A stretch of 48,599 nt of DNA, taken from NCBI RefSeq assembly GCF_001968985.1, contig NZ_MOEN01000010.1, positions 1 through 48,599 of the forward strand. The letters run 5' to 3'. The stretch comes from Desulfurobacterium indicum. GTDB taxonomy: Bacteria > Aquificota > Aquificia > Desulfurobacteriales > Desulfurobacteriaceae. Of this stretch, positions 8,593 through 16,435 are shown one piece after another. Position numbers and translations under genes: made by a program. Every line of letters begins with the position of its first letter. Position 1 is the first letter of the stretch. The notes beneath the pieces were generated by a model. The model was not told the DNA's origin, searched no databases, and saw nothing but the letters and a program-made list of their open reading frames with translations.

Positions 8593-9543
8593 GTGAAAAA
8601 ATTTTTGCCAATTGTGGCATTTATTCTTATATCCGGATGTGCAAAGCAGGTTCAGACAGGGCAGGAACTTTTCAATAAAGGAACAAGTGCTGTTGAAAAA
8701 AAGGATTGGAATGATGCTGTTATAAATCTGAAAGAGGCTCTTTCTAAAGATCTAACTCCCCAGCAGAGAGAAAAGGCGATGATAATGCTTGCAGATGCAT
8801 ATTTCAAGAAGGAAGATTATACCGATGCTGCTCTTGAGTATAAAGAGTTTTTAACCCTTTTTCCGGCTTCGAAATATGCAGATAAAGCCTTGTTCCGCTT
8901 GTCTTTATGCTATCTCCAACTTGTGAAAGGTCCTCAATGGGATCAAACATTTACTAAAAAAGCTCTTGATGCGATAAACACGTTTATAGAAAATTATCCC
9001 GATTCACCTTTAAAAGAAAAAGCAGAACAGATAAGAAAAGAGTGCAGGAAAATTCTGGCAGAGCATATTGTCTATATAGGCTTAACTTACGATATGCTTC
9101 ATCAATTTACCGCTTCCATTCAGCGCTATGAAGAGGCCAGAGCGCTTTATAGTGACGTTGAAGAACCTGATAAACTTCTGTTTTTGATAGGTAGAGCTCA
9201 GTATTTTGTTCCCATGCAGGCGGAAGAGAAGATAGAAGAATTAAAAGAACAGCTTGATGCTGAGAAGGAAAGGTTGGCTAAGGCTAAAACGGACGAAGAA
9301 GTAAAAGTTTGCAACAGGAGGATTTCTCTGCTTCTTAAAGATATTGAAAACTGGCAAAAGTTGGCAGATATGAATAGAAGGAAGGGAGAAAAGAATCTAA
9401 AAACTCTGATAATGAAATATCCAGATTCAATTTATGCATCCAAAGCCAGAGATATATTGAAAGGAAGTGAAAAGATAGAGATTTTTCCTGTTGAAAATCC
9501 CGTAAAGAAACCATTTTTCAGGTGGTTTTTTGAAACACTTTAA
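8593..9543 (+). CDS. bamD: BamD-like outer-membrane lipoprotein with TPR repeats
   Basis: BamD is a lipoprotein of the outer-membrane barrel assembly complex. The protein begins with a lipoprotein signal (hydrophobic run, then LISGC with Cys16 as the lipidation site) and continues as helical repeats of TPR character, such as NKGTSAVEKKDWNDAVINLK and DAYFKKEDYTDAALEYKEF. Sel1/TPR pairs with FPASKYADKALFRL and YPDSPLKEKAEQI are typical of BamD/YfiO. At 316 residues it is longer than E. coli BamD (about 245); a Lys/Glu coiled-coil insertion (about 215-255) explains the excess. The start is GTG at 8593 behind AAGGAGGT. A generic YbgF/TPR lipoprotein is the alternative. Confidence 0.8.
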   Translation: MKKFLPIVAFILISGCAKQVQTGQELFNKGTSAVEKKDWNDAVINLKEALSKDLTPQQREKAMIMLADAYFKKEDYTDAALEYKEFLTLFPASKYADKALFRLSLCYLQLVKGPQWDQTFTKKALDAINTFIENYPDSPLKEKAEQIRKECRKILAEHIVYIGLTYDMLHQFTASIQRYEEARALYSDVEEPDKLLFLIGRAQYFVPMQAEEKIEELKEQLDAEKERLAKAKTDEEVKVCNRRISLLLKDIENWQKLADMNRRKGEKNLKTLIMKYPDSIYASKARDILKGSEKIEIFPVENPVKKPFFRWFFETL

Positions 9544-9558
9544 ATCTGTGAGGTTATT

Positions 9559-10314
9559 ATGCTTGCTAAAAGGATAATTCCCTGCCTTGATGTTAAAGAG
9601 GGAAGGGTAGTAAAAGGTGTCAATTTTGTGAATCTGATAGATGCCGGTGATCCTGTTGAAAATGCTAAGGTTTACGATGAACAGGGAGCCGATGAGCTGG
9701 TATTTCTTGACATAACGGCAAGTTATGAGAAGCGTTCAATAATGATAGATGTTGTCAGGCGGACGGCGGAATGTGTCTTTATGCCTCTTACCGTTGGTGG
9801 TGGTGTAAGAACTGTAGAGGATATAAGGAATCTGTTGAACGCCGGTGCCGATAAGGTTTCCATAAACACGGCTGCTGTTAAAAATCCCGAACTTATTTCT
9901 GAAGGAGCCAGAATTTTCGGTTCTCAGTGTATTGTTGTTGCCATAGATGCAAGGAGAAGTGGAGATTCCTGGGAAGTTTATATCCACGGAGGAAGAACAC
10001 CCACAGGTATTGATGCTATTGAATGGGCTAAAAAGGTTGTTGAACTTGGAGCCGGAGAGATACTTTTGACATCAATGGACAGAGATGGGACCAAGGCAGG
10101 TTACGATATAGAGTTAACGAGGGCGATTTCCGATGCTGTTTCTGTTCCTGTTATCGCTTCCGGTGGAGCGGGAACGAAAGAGCACTTTTACGAAGGACTT
10201 GTTGAGGGTAAGGCAGATGCAGTTCTTGCTGCCTCTGTTTTTCACTTTAAAGAGATGACGATAAGAGAGTTGAAAGAGTATCTGAAAGAAAGAGGTGTAA
10301 CTGTTAGATTGTAA
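9559..10314 (+). CDS. hisF: Imidazole glycerol phosphate synthase subunit HisF
   Basis: HisF is the cyclase half of imidazole glycerol phosphate synthase, which closes the imidazole ring in histidine synthesis and releases AICAR. The 251-residue TIM barrel has the two catalytic acids in the expected places: Asp11 in [12 protein letters not shown] and Asp130 in [10 protein letters not shown]. The phosphate-binding loops TVGGGVRT and ASGGAGT are also present. It lies 15 bases after the bamD-like gene, with no other his gene near. AICAR made by this enzyme is a substrate of PurH, encoded at 39510-41108. Confidence 0.98.
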   Translation: MLAKRIIPCLDVKEGRVVKGVNFVNLIDAGDPVENAKVYDEQGADELVFLDITASYEKRSIMIDVVRRTAECVFMPLTVGGGVRTVEDIRNLLNAGADKVSINTAAVKNPELISEGARIFGSQCIVVAIDARRSGDSWEVYIHGGRTPTGIDAIEWAKKVVELGAGEILLTSMDRDGTKAGYDIELTRAISDAVSVPVIASGGAGTKEHFYEGLVEGKADAVLAASVFHFKEMTIRELKEYLKERGVTVRL

Positions 10315-10324
10315 GGGGTTATTT

Positions 10325-11134
10325 ATGGTTGAAGTCTATTTTCACGTTGGTCTTGGAAAAACTGGTTCAAAGTATCTTCAGTTTGTTTTTTTTCCTGCTC
10401 TTAAAGGTGTTAATTACATACACATGACAAAGTATAAAAAGAGTAAGGAGATAATTAAAAAGGCTGGAGAGGGAAAATTTCTTGTTTCAAGAGAATTTGA
10501 CCGTCAGTTTGAAAGAGAAGTAAAGTGGTTTTCATCGGATTTTCCAGATGCCGGTGCTATTATGGTGTTGAGAAGGCATGATGAATGGATTCTTTCACAG
10601 TATAAGCGATTTATAAAAAACGGTCACAGATTTTCTTTTGATGAGTTTTTTAACCTCAATAACACAGGATTTTTTAGGATAGAACACATGCTTTTCTATA
10701 AAAAAATAAAATTTTTAGAGAGACACTTTACAAAAAAGCCGCTTGTTCTTCTATACGATGAGTTAAGGAGTAATCCTAAAAGTTTTCTTGATAAAATAGC
10801 TGCCTATACGGGAACTACTTACGACAAAAGCAGGATTAAATTTTCAAAAAAGCACACTTCCTACAGCGAAAAACAACTGAAATTTATATACGTACTTTCA
10901 AAACACATTGATCTTGTTCCCGGCGATAGTAAGATTAAAAAGTATCTTTTTGTTTATCCTATAAGATATCCTGTTCTTTATCTGTCAAAATATGTTCCTG
11001 ATAGATTTGTTCCAGAGGTTAACTTTATGCCTGATAGGAAAAAACTTGAAAAGATAAGAGAATTTTTCAAAGAGGATTGGGAAAAGTGCGTTGATTATGT
11101 AGAGCACTCTAACGAAGTTCTATTTCCTCATTAA
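10325..11134 (+). CDS. PAPS-dependent sulfotransferase-like protein
   Basis: The 269-residue protein opens with FHVGLGKTGSKYLQ (residues 6-19), the 5'-phosphosulfate-binding loop pattern of sulfotransferases. Around residue 83 it has VLRRHDEWILSQY, which corresponds to the 3'-phosphate-binding Arg/Ser region. The rest is consistent with a Sulfotransfer fold, including LYDELRSNPKSFLDKI before the C-terminal third. Such enzymes move sulfate from PAPS to sugars, lipids or peptides; the acceptor cannot be read from sequence. It follows hisF by 10 bases and converges on a flavin reductase gene, overlapping its 3' end by 26 bases. It is not next to a polysaccharide cluster, but a cysQ gene that would remove the PAP by-product is at 34252. 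Confidence 0.8.
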   Translation: MVEVYFHVGLGKTGSKYLQFVFFPALKGVNYIHMTKYKKSKEIIKKAGEGKFLVSREFDRQFEREVKWFSSDFPDAGAIMVLRRHDEWILSQYKRFIKNGHRFSFDEFFNLNNTGFFRIEHMLFYKKIKFLERHFTKKPLVLLYDELRSNPKSFLDKIAAYTGTTYDKSRIKFSKKHTSYSEKQLKFIYVLSKHIDLVPGDSKIKKYLFVYPIRYPVLYLSKYVPDRFVPEVNFMPDRKKLEKIREFFKEDWEKCVDYVEHSNEVLFPH

Positions 11135-11684
11135 TAACTGTATATCTTTTTCCGCCCAACCTTCCGACAATGTTTTTTGAAGATTGGAGAATTTCTTCCG
11201 TGTAGTGTATTGCCACGACTTCTCCTATAATTACACTCATAGGTGTATCGCCGATTTCTAAAATCTCTTTCAGTTTACATTCCAGGGCTGCCGGAACACC
11301 TTTGACGATGGGTGGTTTTACCTTTTTTGAAGGAACAGTTTCCACGTTAAACTTTTCAACTTCGCTTTCGTCTGGAGGTAAATCCTCACCGGTTTTTATC
11401 ATTTTCTCCAGCAAATCCTTCGTTACCACGTTTATGACGAACTCTCCGGTCTCCTTTATGTTTCTTGTTGTATCTTTTTCTGAGCCGTCTTTCCTTTTGC
11501 CTATTGATATGAAAACAAGAGGTGGTTTTGTCGTTATGGCATTGTAAAAGCTGAAAGGAGCAAGGTTTACAACACCGGTTTTGGAAACGGTTGTTATCCA
11601 GGCTATAGGTCTTGGAACAACGGTGTTGAAAATAAGTTTGCTGATTTTCCTTTGTTCACACTTGCCTACTTCTGCTACTTTCAT
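11109..11684 (-). CDS. Flavin reductase-like (DIM6/NTAB family) protein
   Basis: The 191-residue protein fits the FMN-binding flavin reductase-like family (DIM6/NTAB). The N-terminal half contains RPIAWITTVSKTGVVNLAPF and SFYNAITTKPPLVFISIG, which are the flavin-phosphate and isoalloxazine contacts in the family. It is followed by NIKETGEFVINVV. Members act as flavoprotein oxidoreductases or flavin reductases; the partner is unknown. It is the last gene of a minus-strand run plsC-ispH-rpsA-smpB and starts 1 base after smpB. Its 3' end overlaps the opposing sulfotransferase gene. Confidence 0.85.
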   Translation of the reverse strand: MKVAEVGKCEQRKISKLIFNTVVPRPIAWITTVSKTGVVNLAPFSFYNAITTKPPLVFISIGKRKDGSEKDTTRNIKETGEFVINVVTKDLLEKMIKTGEDLPPDESEVEKFNVETVPSKKVKPPIVKGVPAALECKLKEILEIGDTPMSVIIGEVVAIHYTEEILQSSKNIVGRLGGKRYTVINEEIELR

Positions 11685-11685
11685 T

Positions 11686-12147
11686 CTATCTCCAGTATTT
11701 TAAAGCTTTCTGTGCTTCTCTTTCTTGTTCTCTTCTCTTTATGGTTTCTCTTTTGTCGTAGAGCTTTTTACCTTTTGCAAGGGCAATTTCTACCTTTACC
11801 TTTCCTCTGTTGTTGAAATACATTCTCAGGGGAACAATTGTTAAGCCTTTCTCCTGGGATTTCCCGAGCAGTCTTTTTATTTCCCTCTTATGAAGGAGAA
11901 GTCTTCTCCGCCTTGTCGGTTCGTGGTTAAACAGATTTCCGTGGGTGTAGGGGGCTATGTATGCGTTAAAAAGGTAAGCTTCGTCGTTATCTATCCTGAC
12001 AAATGAATCTCTCAGGTTTGCCTTTCCTTCTCTTAAAGACTTTACCTCTGTTCCTTTAAGTTCAATGCCCGCTTCATACTTTTCCAGTATTTCATAGTCA
12101 TAAAAAGCCTTTTTATTCTTTATTTCCGGGGTTCTTTTTCCTGACAT
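11686..12147 (-). CDS. smpB: SsrA-binding protein SmpB
   Basis: SmpB binds tmRNA and delivers it to stalled ribosomes for trans-translation. The 153-residue protein has the expected core: YEAGIELKGTEVKSLREGKA (about residues 24-43), then DSFVRIDNDEAYLFNAYIAPY. It ends in a basic tail, KGKKLYDKRETIKRREQERE, typical of SmpB. The ATG lies inside the end of the upstream S1-domain gene (28-base overlap). No tmRNA gene was recognised in this window. Confidence 0.97.
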   Translation of the reverse strand: MSGKRTPEIKNKKAFYDYEILEKYEAGIELKGTEVKSLREGKANLRDSFVRIDNDEAYLFNAYIAPYTHGNLFNHEPTRRRRLLLHKREIKRLLGKSQEKGLTIVPLRMYFNNRGKVKVEIALAKGKKLYDKRETIKRREQEREAQKALKYWR

Positions 12148-13142
12148 CTCAGTATAACTCTCCTTTTCTCTTTGTCTATTCTTTCTACGGTGAATGCATA
12201 TGTCCTCTTTTCGCGGAGTTTCCGTCCCTTTAATGATTCTACGGGCACAAATCCAGTTATATCTTCTAGTAGTTCAATAAATATACCTTTTGAGGAGATT
12301 CTGACAACCTTTCCCTTCACCGTTTGCCCCGGCTTTATTGTCTCTTCTATCTTTTCGAAAGGGTCTTCCGTTAAACGTTTAATAGAGAGGAATAACCTCT
12401 CTTTTTCTTTGTCTACCTTTATGATTTTTACCTTTATCTTTTTCCCTATGGAAGTAACTTCAAATGGAGATTTAAGTCCTGACCATGAAATATCACTTTT
12501 ATGAATAAGGCCATCTACGCCGTTTACATCAACGAATATTCCAAAATCAACGATGTTTTTGACGGTTCCTTCCGCAACATCACCTTCTTTAAGTTTTTTA
12601 ATAATCTCTTTTCTTTTTCTTGCCCTTTCTTCCTCTATTAGCTGTCTTCTTGATATAACAATGCTCTGCCTTTTTCTATCTATGGACAGGACTTTCGCTT
12701 TTATTCTTTTTTCGAGCCAGTTATCAGGCCTTGTAACTGGAATTATGTCAACCTGCGAAAGCGGAAGAAATGCAAAGATTCCGTTTCCTATGTCTACTTT
12801 ATAACCACCCCTTACTCTTTGCTTTATAATCCCTGTGGCTATTTTTTCTTTTTCAAGGAGGTTTGCCATTTCTTCCCATTTCTTTAAACTCTTGACAGCT
12901 GATATGGATAGTAGGGCGTAACCGTCTTCGGTTTCTGGTTCTACTATGCATACTTCTACTTTTTTGCCGACTTCAGGGTGTTTTTCAAACTCTTCTATCG
13001 GAACGATTCCTTCTGATTTCCCCCCATAATCTACAAATACGTCTCTTCCGTTTATTTTTATTATTGTTCCCTCTATTATGTCGTTTTTTCTTTCCCTTTT
13101 TTCAAAATATTCCTCAAGTAGTTTTGCAAAATCCTCTTTCAA
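12120..13142 (-). CDS. rpsA: Ribosomal protein S1-like, four S1 domains
   Basis: The 340-residue protein consists of four S1 RNA-binding domains. They begin near residues 22 (EGTIIKINGRDVFVDYGGKS), 102 (TGIIKQRVRGGYKVDIGNG), 185 (GDVAEGTVKNIVDFGIFVDV) and 270 (GQTVKGKVVRISSKGIFIEL). E. coli S1 has six, so this is a shorter form like those of many non-proteobacteria. The start is TTG at 13142; no in-frame ATG occurs before the first domain. It overlaps the end of ispH by 29 bases. An ispH-S1 arrangement, or even fusion, is known in Clostridia. Confidence 0.9.
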   Translation of the reverse strand: MKEDFAKLLEEYFEKRERKNDIIEGTIIKINGRDVFVDYGGKSEGIVPIEEFEKHPEVGKKVEVCIVEPETEDGYALLSISAVKSLKKWEEMANLLEKEKIATGIIKQRVRGGYKVDIGNGIFAFLPLSQVDIIPVTRPDNWLEKRIKAKVLSIDRKRQSIVISRRQLIEEERARKRKEIIKKLKEGDVAEGTVKNIVDFGIFVDVNGVDGLIHKSDISWSGLKSPFEVTSIGKKIKVKIIKVDKEKERLFLSIKRLTEDPFEKIEETIKPGQTVKGKVVRISSKGIFIELLEDITGFVPVESLKGRKLREKRTYAFTVERIDKEKRRVILRCQEKEPRK

Positions 13143-13989
13143 CTGCTTGTCCCCTTTTGGAAATAGTCTCTACCCTTCCCACCACCTCTTCGATAATCCA
13201 TTGAGGTGTTGATGCTCCTGCCGTTATACCCACACTTTTTATATTATCGAACCATTCTTCTTTTATTTCATCAGCAGATTCTATGTGATAGCTGTTTTTA
13301 TTTACTTTTTTTGAAATAAGATAAAGTTTCGTTGTGTTGGAGCTGTTTTTCCCGCCTATTATTATCATCAGATCAACTTCTTGGGCTAACTTTCTTGCCT
13401 CTTCCTGTCGGACTTTTGTCGCTTTGCATATCGTGTTGTAGATTTTTATCTCTTTTATCTTGTGGACAAGTATAGATGTTGCCAGAGATAGAAATTCAGA
13501 ATTGAGGGTTGTTTGACATACGACGCCCAATTTTGGCATTTCAGGAATTTTTTCCACGTCTTCTTTTGTTTCGAGGATAAAGGGATCTCTTACATGACCG
13601 GCAATACCTATTACTTCCGGGTGTTTACTGTTTCCAAGTATGCAGACAGGGAAATGCTCTTTTTCAAGGGAAACAGCCTTATCTTGAATTGCTTTAACAA
13701 AAGGACAGGTTGCATCTATTATCTTCACATTTTTTTCCTTTAATGCCTTTATTGTTTTTGGAGGAACGCCATGGGATCTTATTATTACCGTTGTTTCGGG
13801 AATTATTTCGTCTACGGAATTGATCTTTTTTATGCCCAGATTTTCGAGTCTTTTGATTTCCTGGGGATTGTGAATGAGTTCACCTAAAGAGTATACAATC
13901 CCTTTCTCTTTAGTAGCTTCAATAGCCATATTTACTGCTCTTTTAACGCCCCAGCAAAAACCGCCGCTTCTTGCTATTACGATCTTCAA
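13114..13989 (-). CDS. ispH: 4-hydroxy-3-methylbut-2-enyl diphosphate reductase
   Basis: IspH (LytB) carries out the last step of the MEP isoprenoid pathway, reducing HMBPP to IPP and DMAPP with an iron-sulfur cluster. The three cluster cysteines are present at C12 (GGFCWGVKRA), C95 (DATCPFV) and C188 (NTICKATKVRQ). The substrate residues His40, His73 (RSHGVPP) and His123/Glu125 (KHPEVIG) are also there. The 291-residue length is standard. It overlaps plsC by 4 bases upstream and the S1 gene by 29 bases downstream, so the five genes from 14627 to 11109 look like one transcript. Confidence 0.98.
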   Translation of the reverse strand: MKIVIARSGGFCWGVKRAVNMAIEATKEKGIVYSLGELIHNPQEIKRLENLGIKKINSVDEIIPETTVIIRSHGVPPKTIKALKEKNVKIIDATCPFVKAIQDKAVSLEKEHFPVCILGNSKHPEVIGIAGHVRDPFILETKEDVEKIPEMPKLGVVCQTTLNSEFLSLATSILVHKIKEIKIYNTICKATKVRQEEARKLAQEVDLMIIIGGKNSSNTTKLYLISKKVNKNSYHIESADEIKEEWFDNIKSVGITAGASTPQWIIEEVVGRVETISKRGQAVERGFCKTT

Positions 13990-14627
13990 TCTTTAAGCTC
14001 CTTGATTTTATCCATCATAAGATTTGCAGCTTTTATGTAATTTTCCTTTTTATCTTCAAGGTTAAGTTTGAAAGGTTTTCCAAATTTGATTTTAACATTT
14101 GCCGTTTTTAAAAATTTTGCTCCTTTTGGAAGGAGCTCTTCGCTTCCGTTTATTAAGCACGGCACAACAGGGACATTTGCCTTTACAGCTATCATTCCTG
14201 CGCCTATTTTTGGTTTTAAAAACTTTTCTGTTGGTGCTCTTGTCCCTTCAGGAAATATGGCAAGAAGTTCACCTTTTTTAAGAACAGCAAGGGCAGTTTT
14301 AAGAGCTTTAAGGTCTGAACTTCCTCTTTTTACGGGGAAACCGTTTCCCCAATGCTTTATCAGGCTGGAGAGAATAGGTGTTTTAAAGAGTTCTTCTTTC
14401 GCCATAAAGAAAACAGGCCTTTTCATAACGGCATAGGCTACAAGGGGTGGATCAACAAAACTTCTGTGGTTTGAAACAACCAAGATAGGACCCTCTTCAG
14501 GTATGTTTTCCTTTCCTTCTACCTGAAGGTGCCCTAACTTCGCTATTAGTGCACCTACAGTTTTTAGCCAAATGTAGTAAGCTCTTTTTCTCTTTAACCA
14601 TGGATAAGATTTAACAATTGGTTCCAT
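13986..14627 (-). CDS. plsC: 1-acyl-sn-glycerol-3-phosphate acyltransferase
   Basis: PlsC acylates lysophosphatidic acid to phosphatidic acid at the inner membrane. The 213-residue protein has the catalytic H-x4-D motif in SNHRSFVDPP (about residues 52-61). The acceptor-binding motif FPEGTRAPTEKFLKPKIGAG is at about 124-143, and VPVVPCLINGSEELLP is block IV. It heads the plsC-ispH-rpsA-smpB run and shares ATGA with ispH. It lies 27 bases after a small outer-membrane-type gene on the same strand. Confidence 0.94.
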   Translation of the reverse strand: MEPIVKSYPWLKRKRAYYIWLKTVGALIAKLGHLQVEGKENIPEEGPILVVSNHRSFVDPPLVAYAVMKRPVFFMAKEELFKTPILSSLIKHWGNGFPVKRGSSDLKALKTALAVLKKGELLAIFPEGTRAPTEKFLKPKIGAGMIAVKANVPVVPCLINGSEELLPKGAKFLKTANVKIKFGKPFKLNLEDKKENYIKAANLMMDKIKELKD

Positions 14628-14654
14628 AGCACCTTTTAAAACAGCAGTTGTATT

Positions 14655-15254
14655 TTAAAAATCAACATTTATACCCGCCCATACGGTTGATGCTTTGTCC
14701 ATTGTAAGATTTTTGGAATACATAAGTTGAAATGCCAGTCCCGGAGCAACTGTTAAATCAAAACCGGTTTTTACTCTGGCAACTACATAGTTTTCTATTG
14801 TATCTCTGAACCAATCGCCTGTATCACTGAATTTGTAAACATCTGGAAAGTTATCGGTTCTTAAACCTCCACCTATTCCTATTCCCAGAAAAGGAACAAG
14901 TGTGAAACTATTACCAACGGCTATGATTTCTCTATTTGCTCCTATAAATGGGAACTGCAGGATGAAGTTATATGTAAAATCTACCTTTCTAATTCCGTCA
15001 CTTTCAAAATTTTTCCAGCCAAAAAGAAAACTGTATCCGTGCCGCAGATAGTTTCTATAGGTTAATACTCCGATTTCAATATTTCTGCAGTTATCAAATG
15101 TGGGTTCATTGCTTGCTGAATAACCAATGATTACGAAGGCTTTTTTTCCGGACATATATGTTTTGTTGAATTCATACATTGTTCTATAGCCAGCTCTTGC
15201 CGATGAAAAAGAAAAGCACAAAATGCCGATTATTAGAGATAAGACCTTTTTCAT
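14655..15254 (-). CDS. Predicted outer-membrane beta-barrel protein
   Basis: I do not recognise a named family. The 199-residue product starts with a clear Sec signal (MKKVLSLIIGILCFSFSSARA). Alternating hydrophobic/aromatic strands follow, such as IEIGVLTYRNYLRHGYSFLFG, LVPFLGIGIGGGLR and LAFQLMYSKNLT. It ends in a Phe (WAGINVDF), the usual terminal signature of outer-membrane barrels. The size suggests an eight-stranded OmpW/OmpA-like barrel. It is divergent from the HIT gene and upstream of plsC on the same strand. The role is unknown. Confidence 0.65.
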   Translation of the reverse strand: MKKVLSLIIGILCFSFSSARAGYRTMYEFNKTYMSGKKAFVIIGYSASNEPTFDNCRNIEIGVLTYRNYLRHGYSFLFGWKNFESDGIRKVDFTYNFILQFPFIGANREIIAVGNSFTLVPFLGIGIGGGLRTDNFPDVYKFSDTGDWFRDTIENYVVARVKTGFDLTVAPGLAFQLMYSKNLTMDKASTVWAGINVDF

Positions 15255-15255
15255 A

Positions 15256-15284
15256 TTTACCTCTCGGTTAGAACTCTTTATAAT
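15256..15284 (+). promoter_or_regulatory. Promoter for HIT-nitrilase-aminopeptidase genes
   Basis: TTTACC (15256-15261) and a perfect TATAAT (15279-15284) are separated by exactly 17 bases, 31 bases before the HIT ATG. It lies in the 61-base gap between divergent genes. Confidence 0.6.
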
Positions 15285-15315
15285 CTATTTTACCAAAACC
15301 TTATAAGAGGAAATA

Positions 15316-15696
15316 ATGAATTGTCCGTTCTGCAGGAGGGAAGAGTTACCAGTTGTTCTTTCTAATGAGTATAGCTTTGCCATATTTGATAAGTATCCAG
15401 TAACACCAGGACATATGCTTATTATTCCCAAAAGGCATGTTAGTAGCTGGTTTGATATTACGAAGGAGGAAAGAGATTCTATACTGGAGTTAATAGAAGA
15501 GGGAAAAAAGTTGCTTGATGTGAATTTTCATCCTGATGGTTACAATATTGGTGTTAACATAGGGAAGGCTGCAGGTCAGACGATATTTCACTTGCACGTT
15601 CACCTTATCCCAAGGTATGAAGGTGATATTGACAACCCGACAGGTGGTGTCAGGGGAGTTATTCCAGAGAGAAGAATTTATAAGAGGCGGCTGTGA
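15316..15696 (+). CDS. HIT family hydrolase (Ap4A/Fhit-like)
   Basis: HIT proteins hydrolyse or transfer nucleoside phosphoramidates and dinucleoside polyphosphates. This 126-residue protein has the histidine triad FHLHVHLIPRYEGD with His92, His94 and His96. It also has PVTPGHMLIIPKRHV (about 28-42) and an N-terminal CPFC pair that can join zinc binding in bacterial HITs. The terminal Asp/Gly-rich stretch after the triad resembles the Fhit/Ap4A-phosphorylase-like branch more than HinT. The next gene, a nitrilase, overlaps it by 4 bases; HIT and nitrilase modules are fused in the invertebrate NitFhit protein. Confidence 0.92.
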   Translation: MNCPFCRREELPVVLSNEYSFAIFDKYPVTPGHMLIIPKRHVSSWFDITKEERDSILELIEEGKKLLDVNFHPDGYNIGVNIGKAAGQTIFHLHVHLIPRYEGDIDNPTGGVRGVIPERRIYKRRL

Positions 15697-16424
15697 AAGC
15701 TTTTGCTATTCAATTTGAGACGGTTGCGGGGCAGTATGAGCGAAATTGGAACAGAGCACTGACATTTCTTAACTTCAGTTCTCCCTTTTCACTGGTTGTT
15801 TTTCCCGAGGTTTTTCTTACCGGTTTTGATTACGAAAATCTTGATAGAGCTGCAGAGTTTTCTTATTCGGTTTTTGATTCTCTGAGAATGTTTTCAGAAT
15901 CTTTTTCTTCTGTTTTCGTTTTTACGATTCTTGAGAAAGTTAACGGCACTTTTTACAATGTTGTAAAAGTTGTAGATAAAGGGAAAGAAGTGCTTTCAAG
16001 AGCTAAGATAAAACTGTTTTCTCCTTTTGATGAAGACAAATATTTTTCATCAGGTGAAATTTCTGAAGATCTAAAACTTGTTGAAACTTCCTGTGGTGTG
16101 ATAGCTCCTTTTATATGCTTTGAGCTTCGTTTTCCGGAACTGTTTCTCTATTTAAGGCAGGAAGGGGCTCAGATTTTTACTGTTTCTGCACAGTGGGGAA
16201 AAGCAAGACGGGAGCACTGGAAAACGCTATTAAGAGCAAGAGCTATTGAGAATCAGAGATTTGTTGTGGCTTCAAATGGTGTTGGAGAGATGGCCGGGTT
16301 TTCAGTAATTGTTGATCCGTGGGGAAGGATAATTTCTGAAGCGGGTGATGGTGAGTCTCTTATACATGGAGATATCAATCTTGCTGTAATTTCTCAGGTT
16401 GAGACAAAACTTCCTATGAGATAG
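15693..16424 (+). CDS. Nitrilase-superfamily carbon-nitrogen hydrolase
   Basis: The 243-residue protein has the nitrilase triad: Glu39 in FPEVFLTGFDYEN, Lys105 in SRAKIKLFSPFDE and Cys142 in APFICFELRFPEL. The RFPEL context is typical of the Nit/omega-amidase and YafV-type branch. These remove amide nitrogen from compounds such as deaminated glutathione or alpha-ketoglutaramate; the actual substrate here is not determinable. The start is GTG at 15693, inside the end of the HIT gene (GTGA overlap), so translation is coupled. An aminopeptidase gene follows 11 bases later. Confidence 0.92.
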   Translation: MKAFAIQFETVAGQYERNWNRALTFLNFSSPFSLVVFPEVFLTGFDYENLDRAAEFSYSVFDSLRMFSESFSSVFVFTILEKVNGTFYNVVKVVDKGKEVLSRAKIKLFSPFDEDKYFSSGEISEDLKLVETSCGVIAPFICFELRFPELFLYLRQEGAQIFTVSAQWGKARREHWKTLLRARAIENQRFVVASNGVGEMAGFSVIVDPWGRIISEAGDGESLIHGDINLAVISQVETKLPMR

Positions 16425-16435
16425 GAGGTGAAAGG

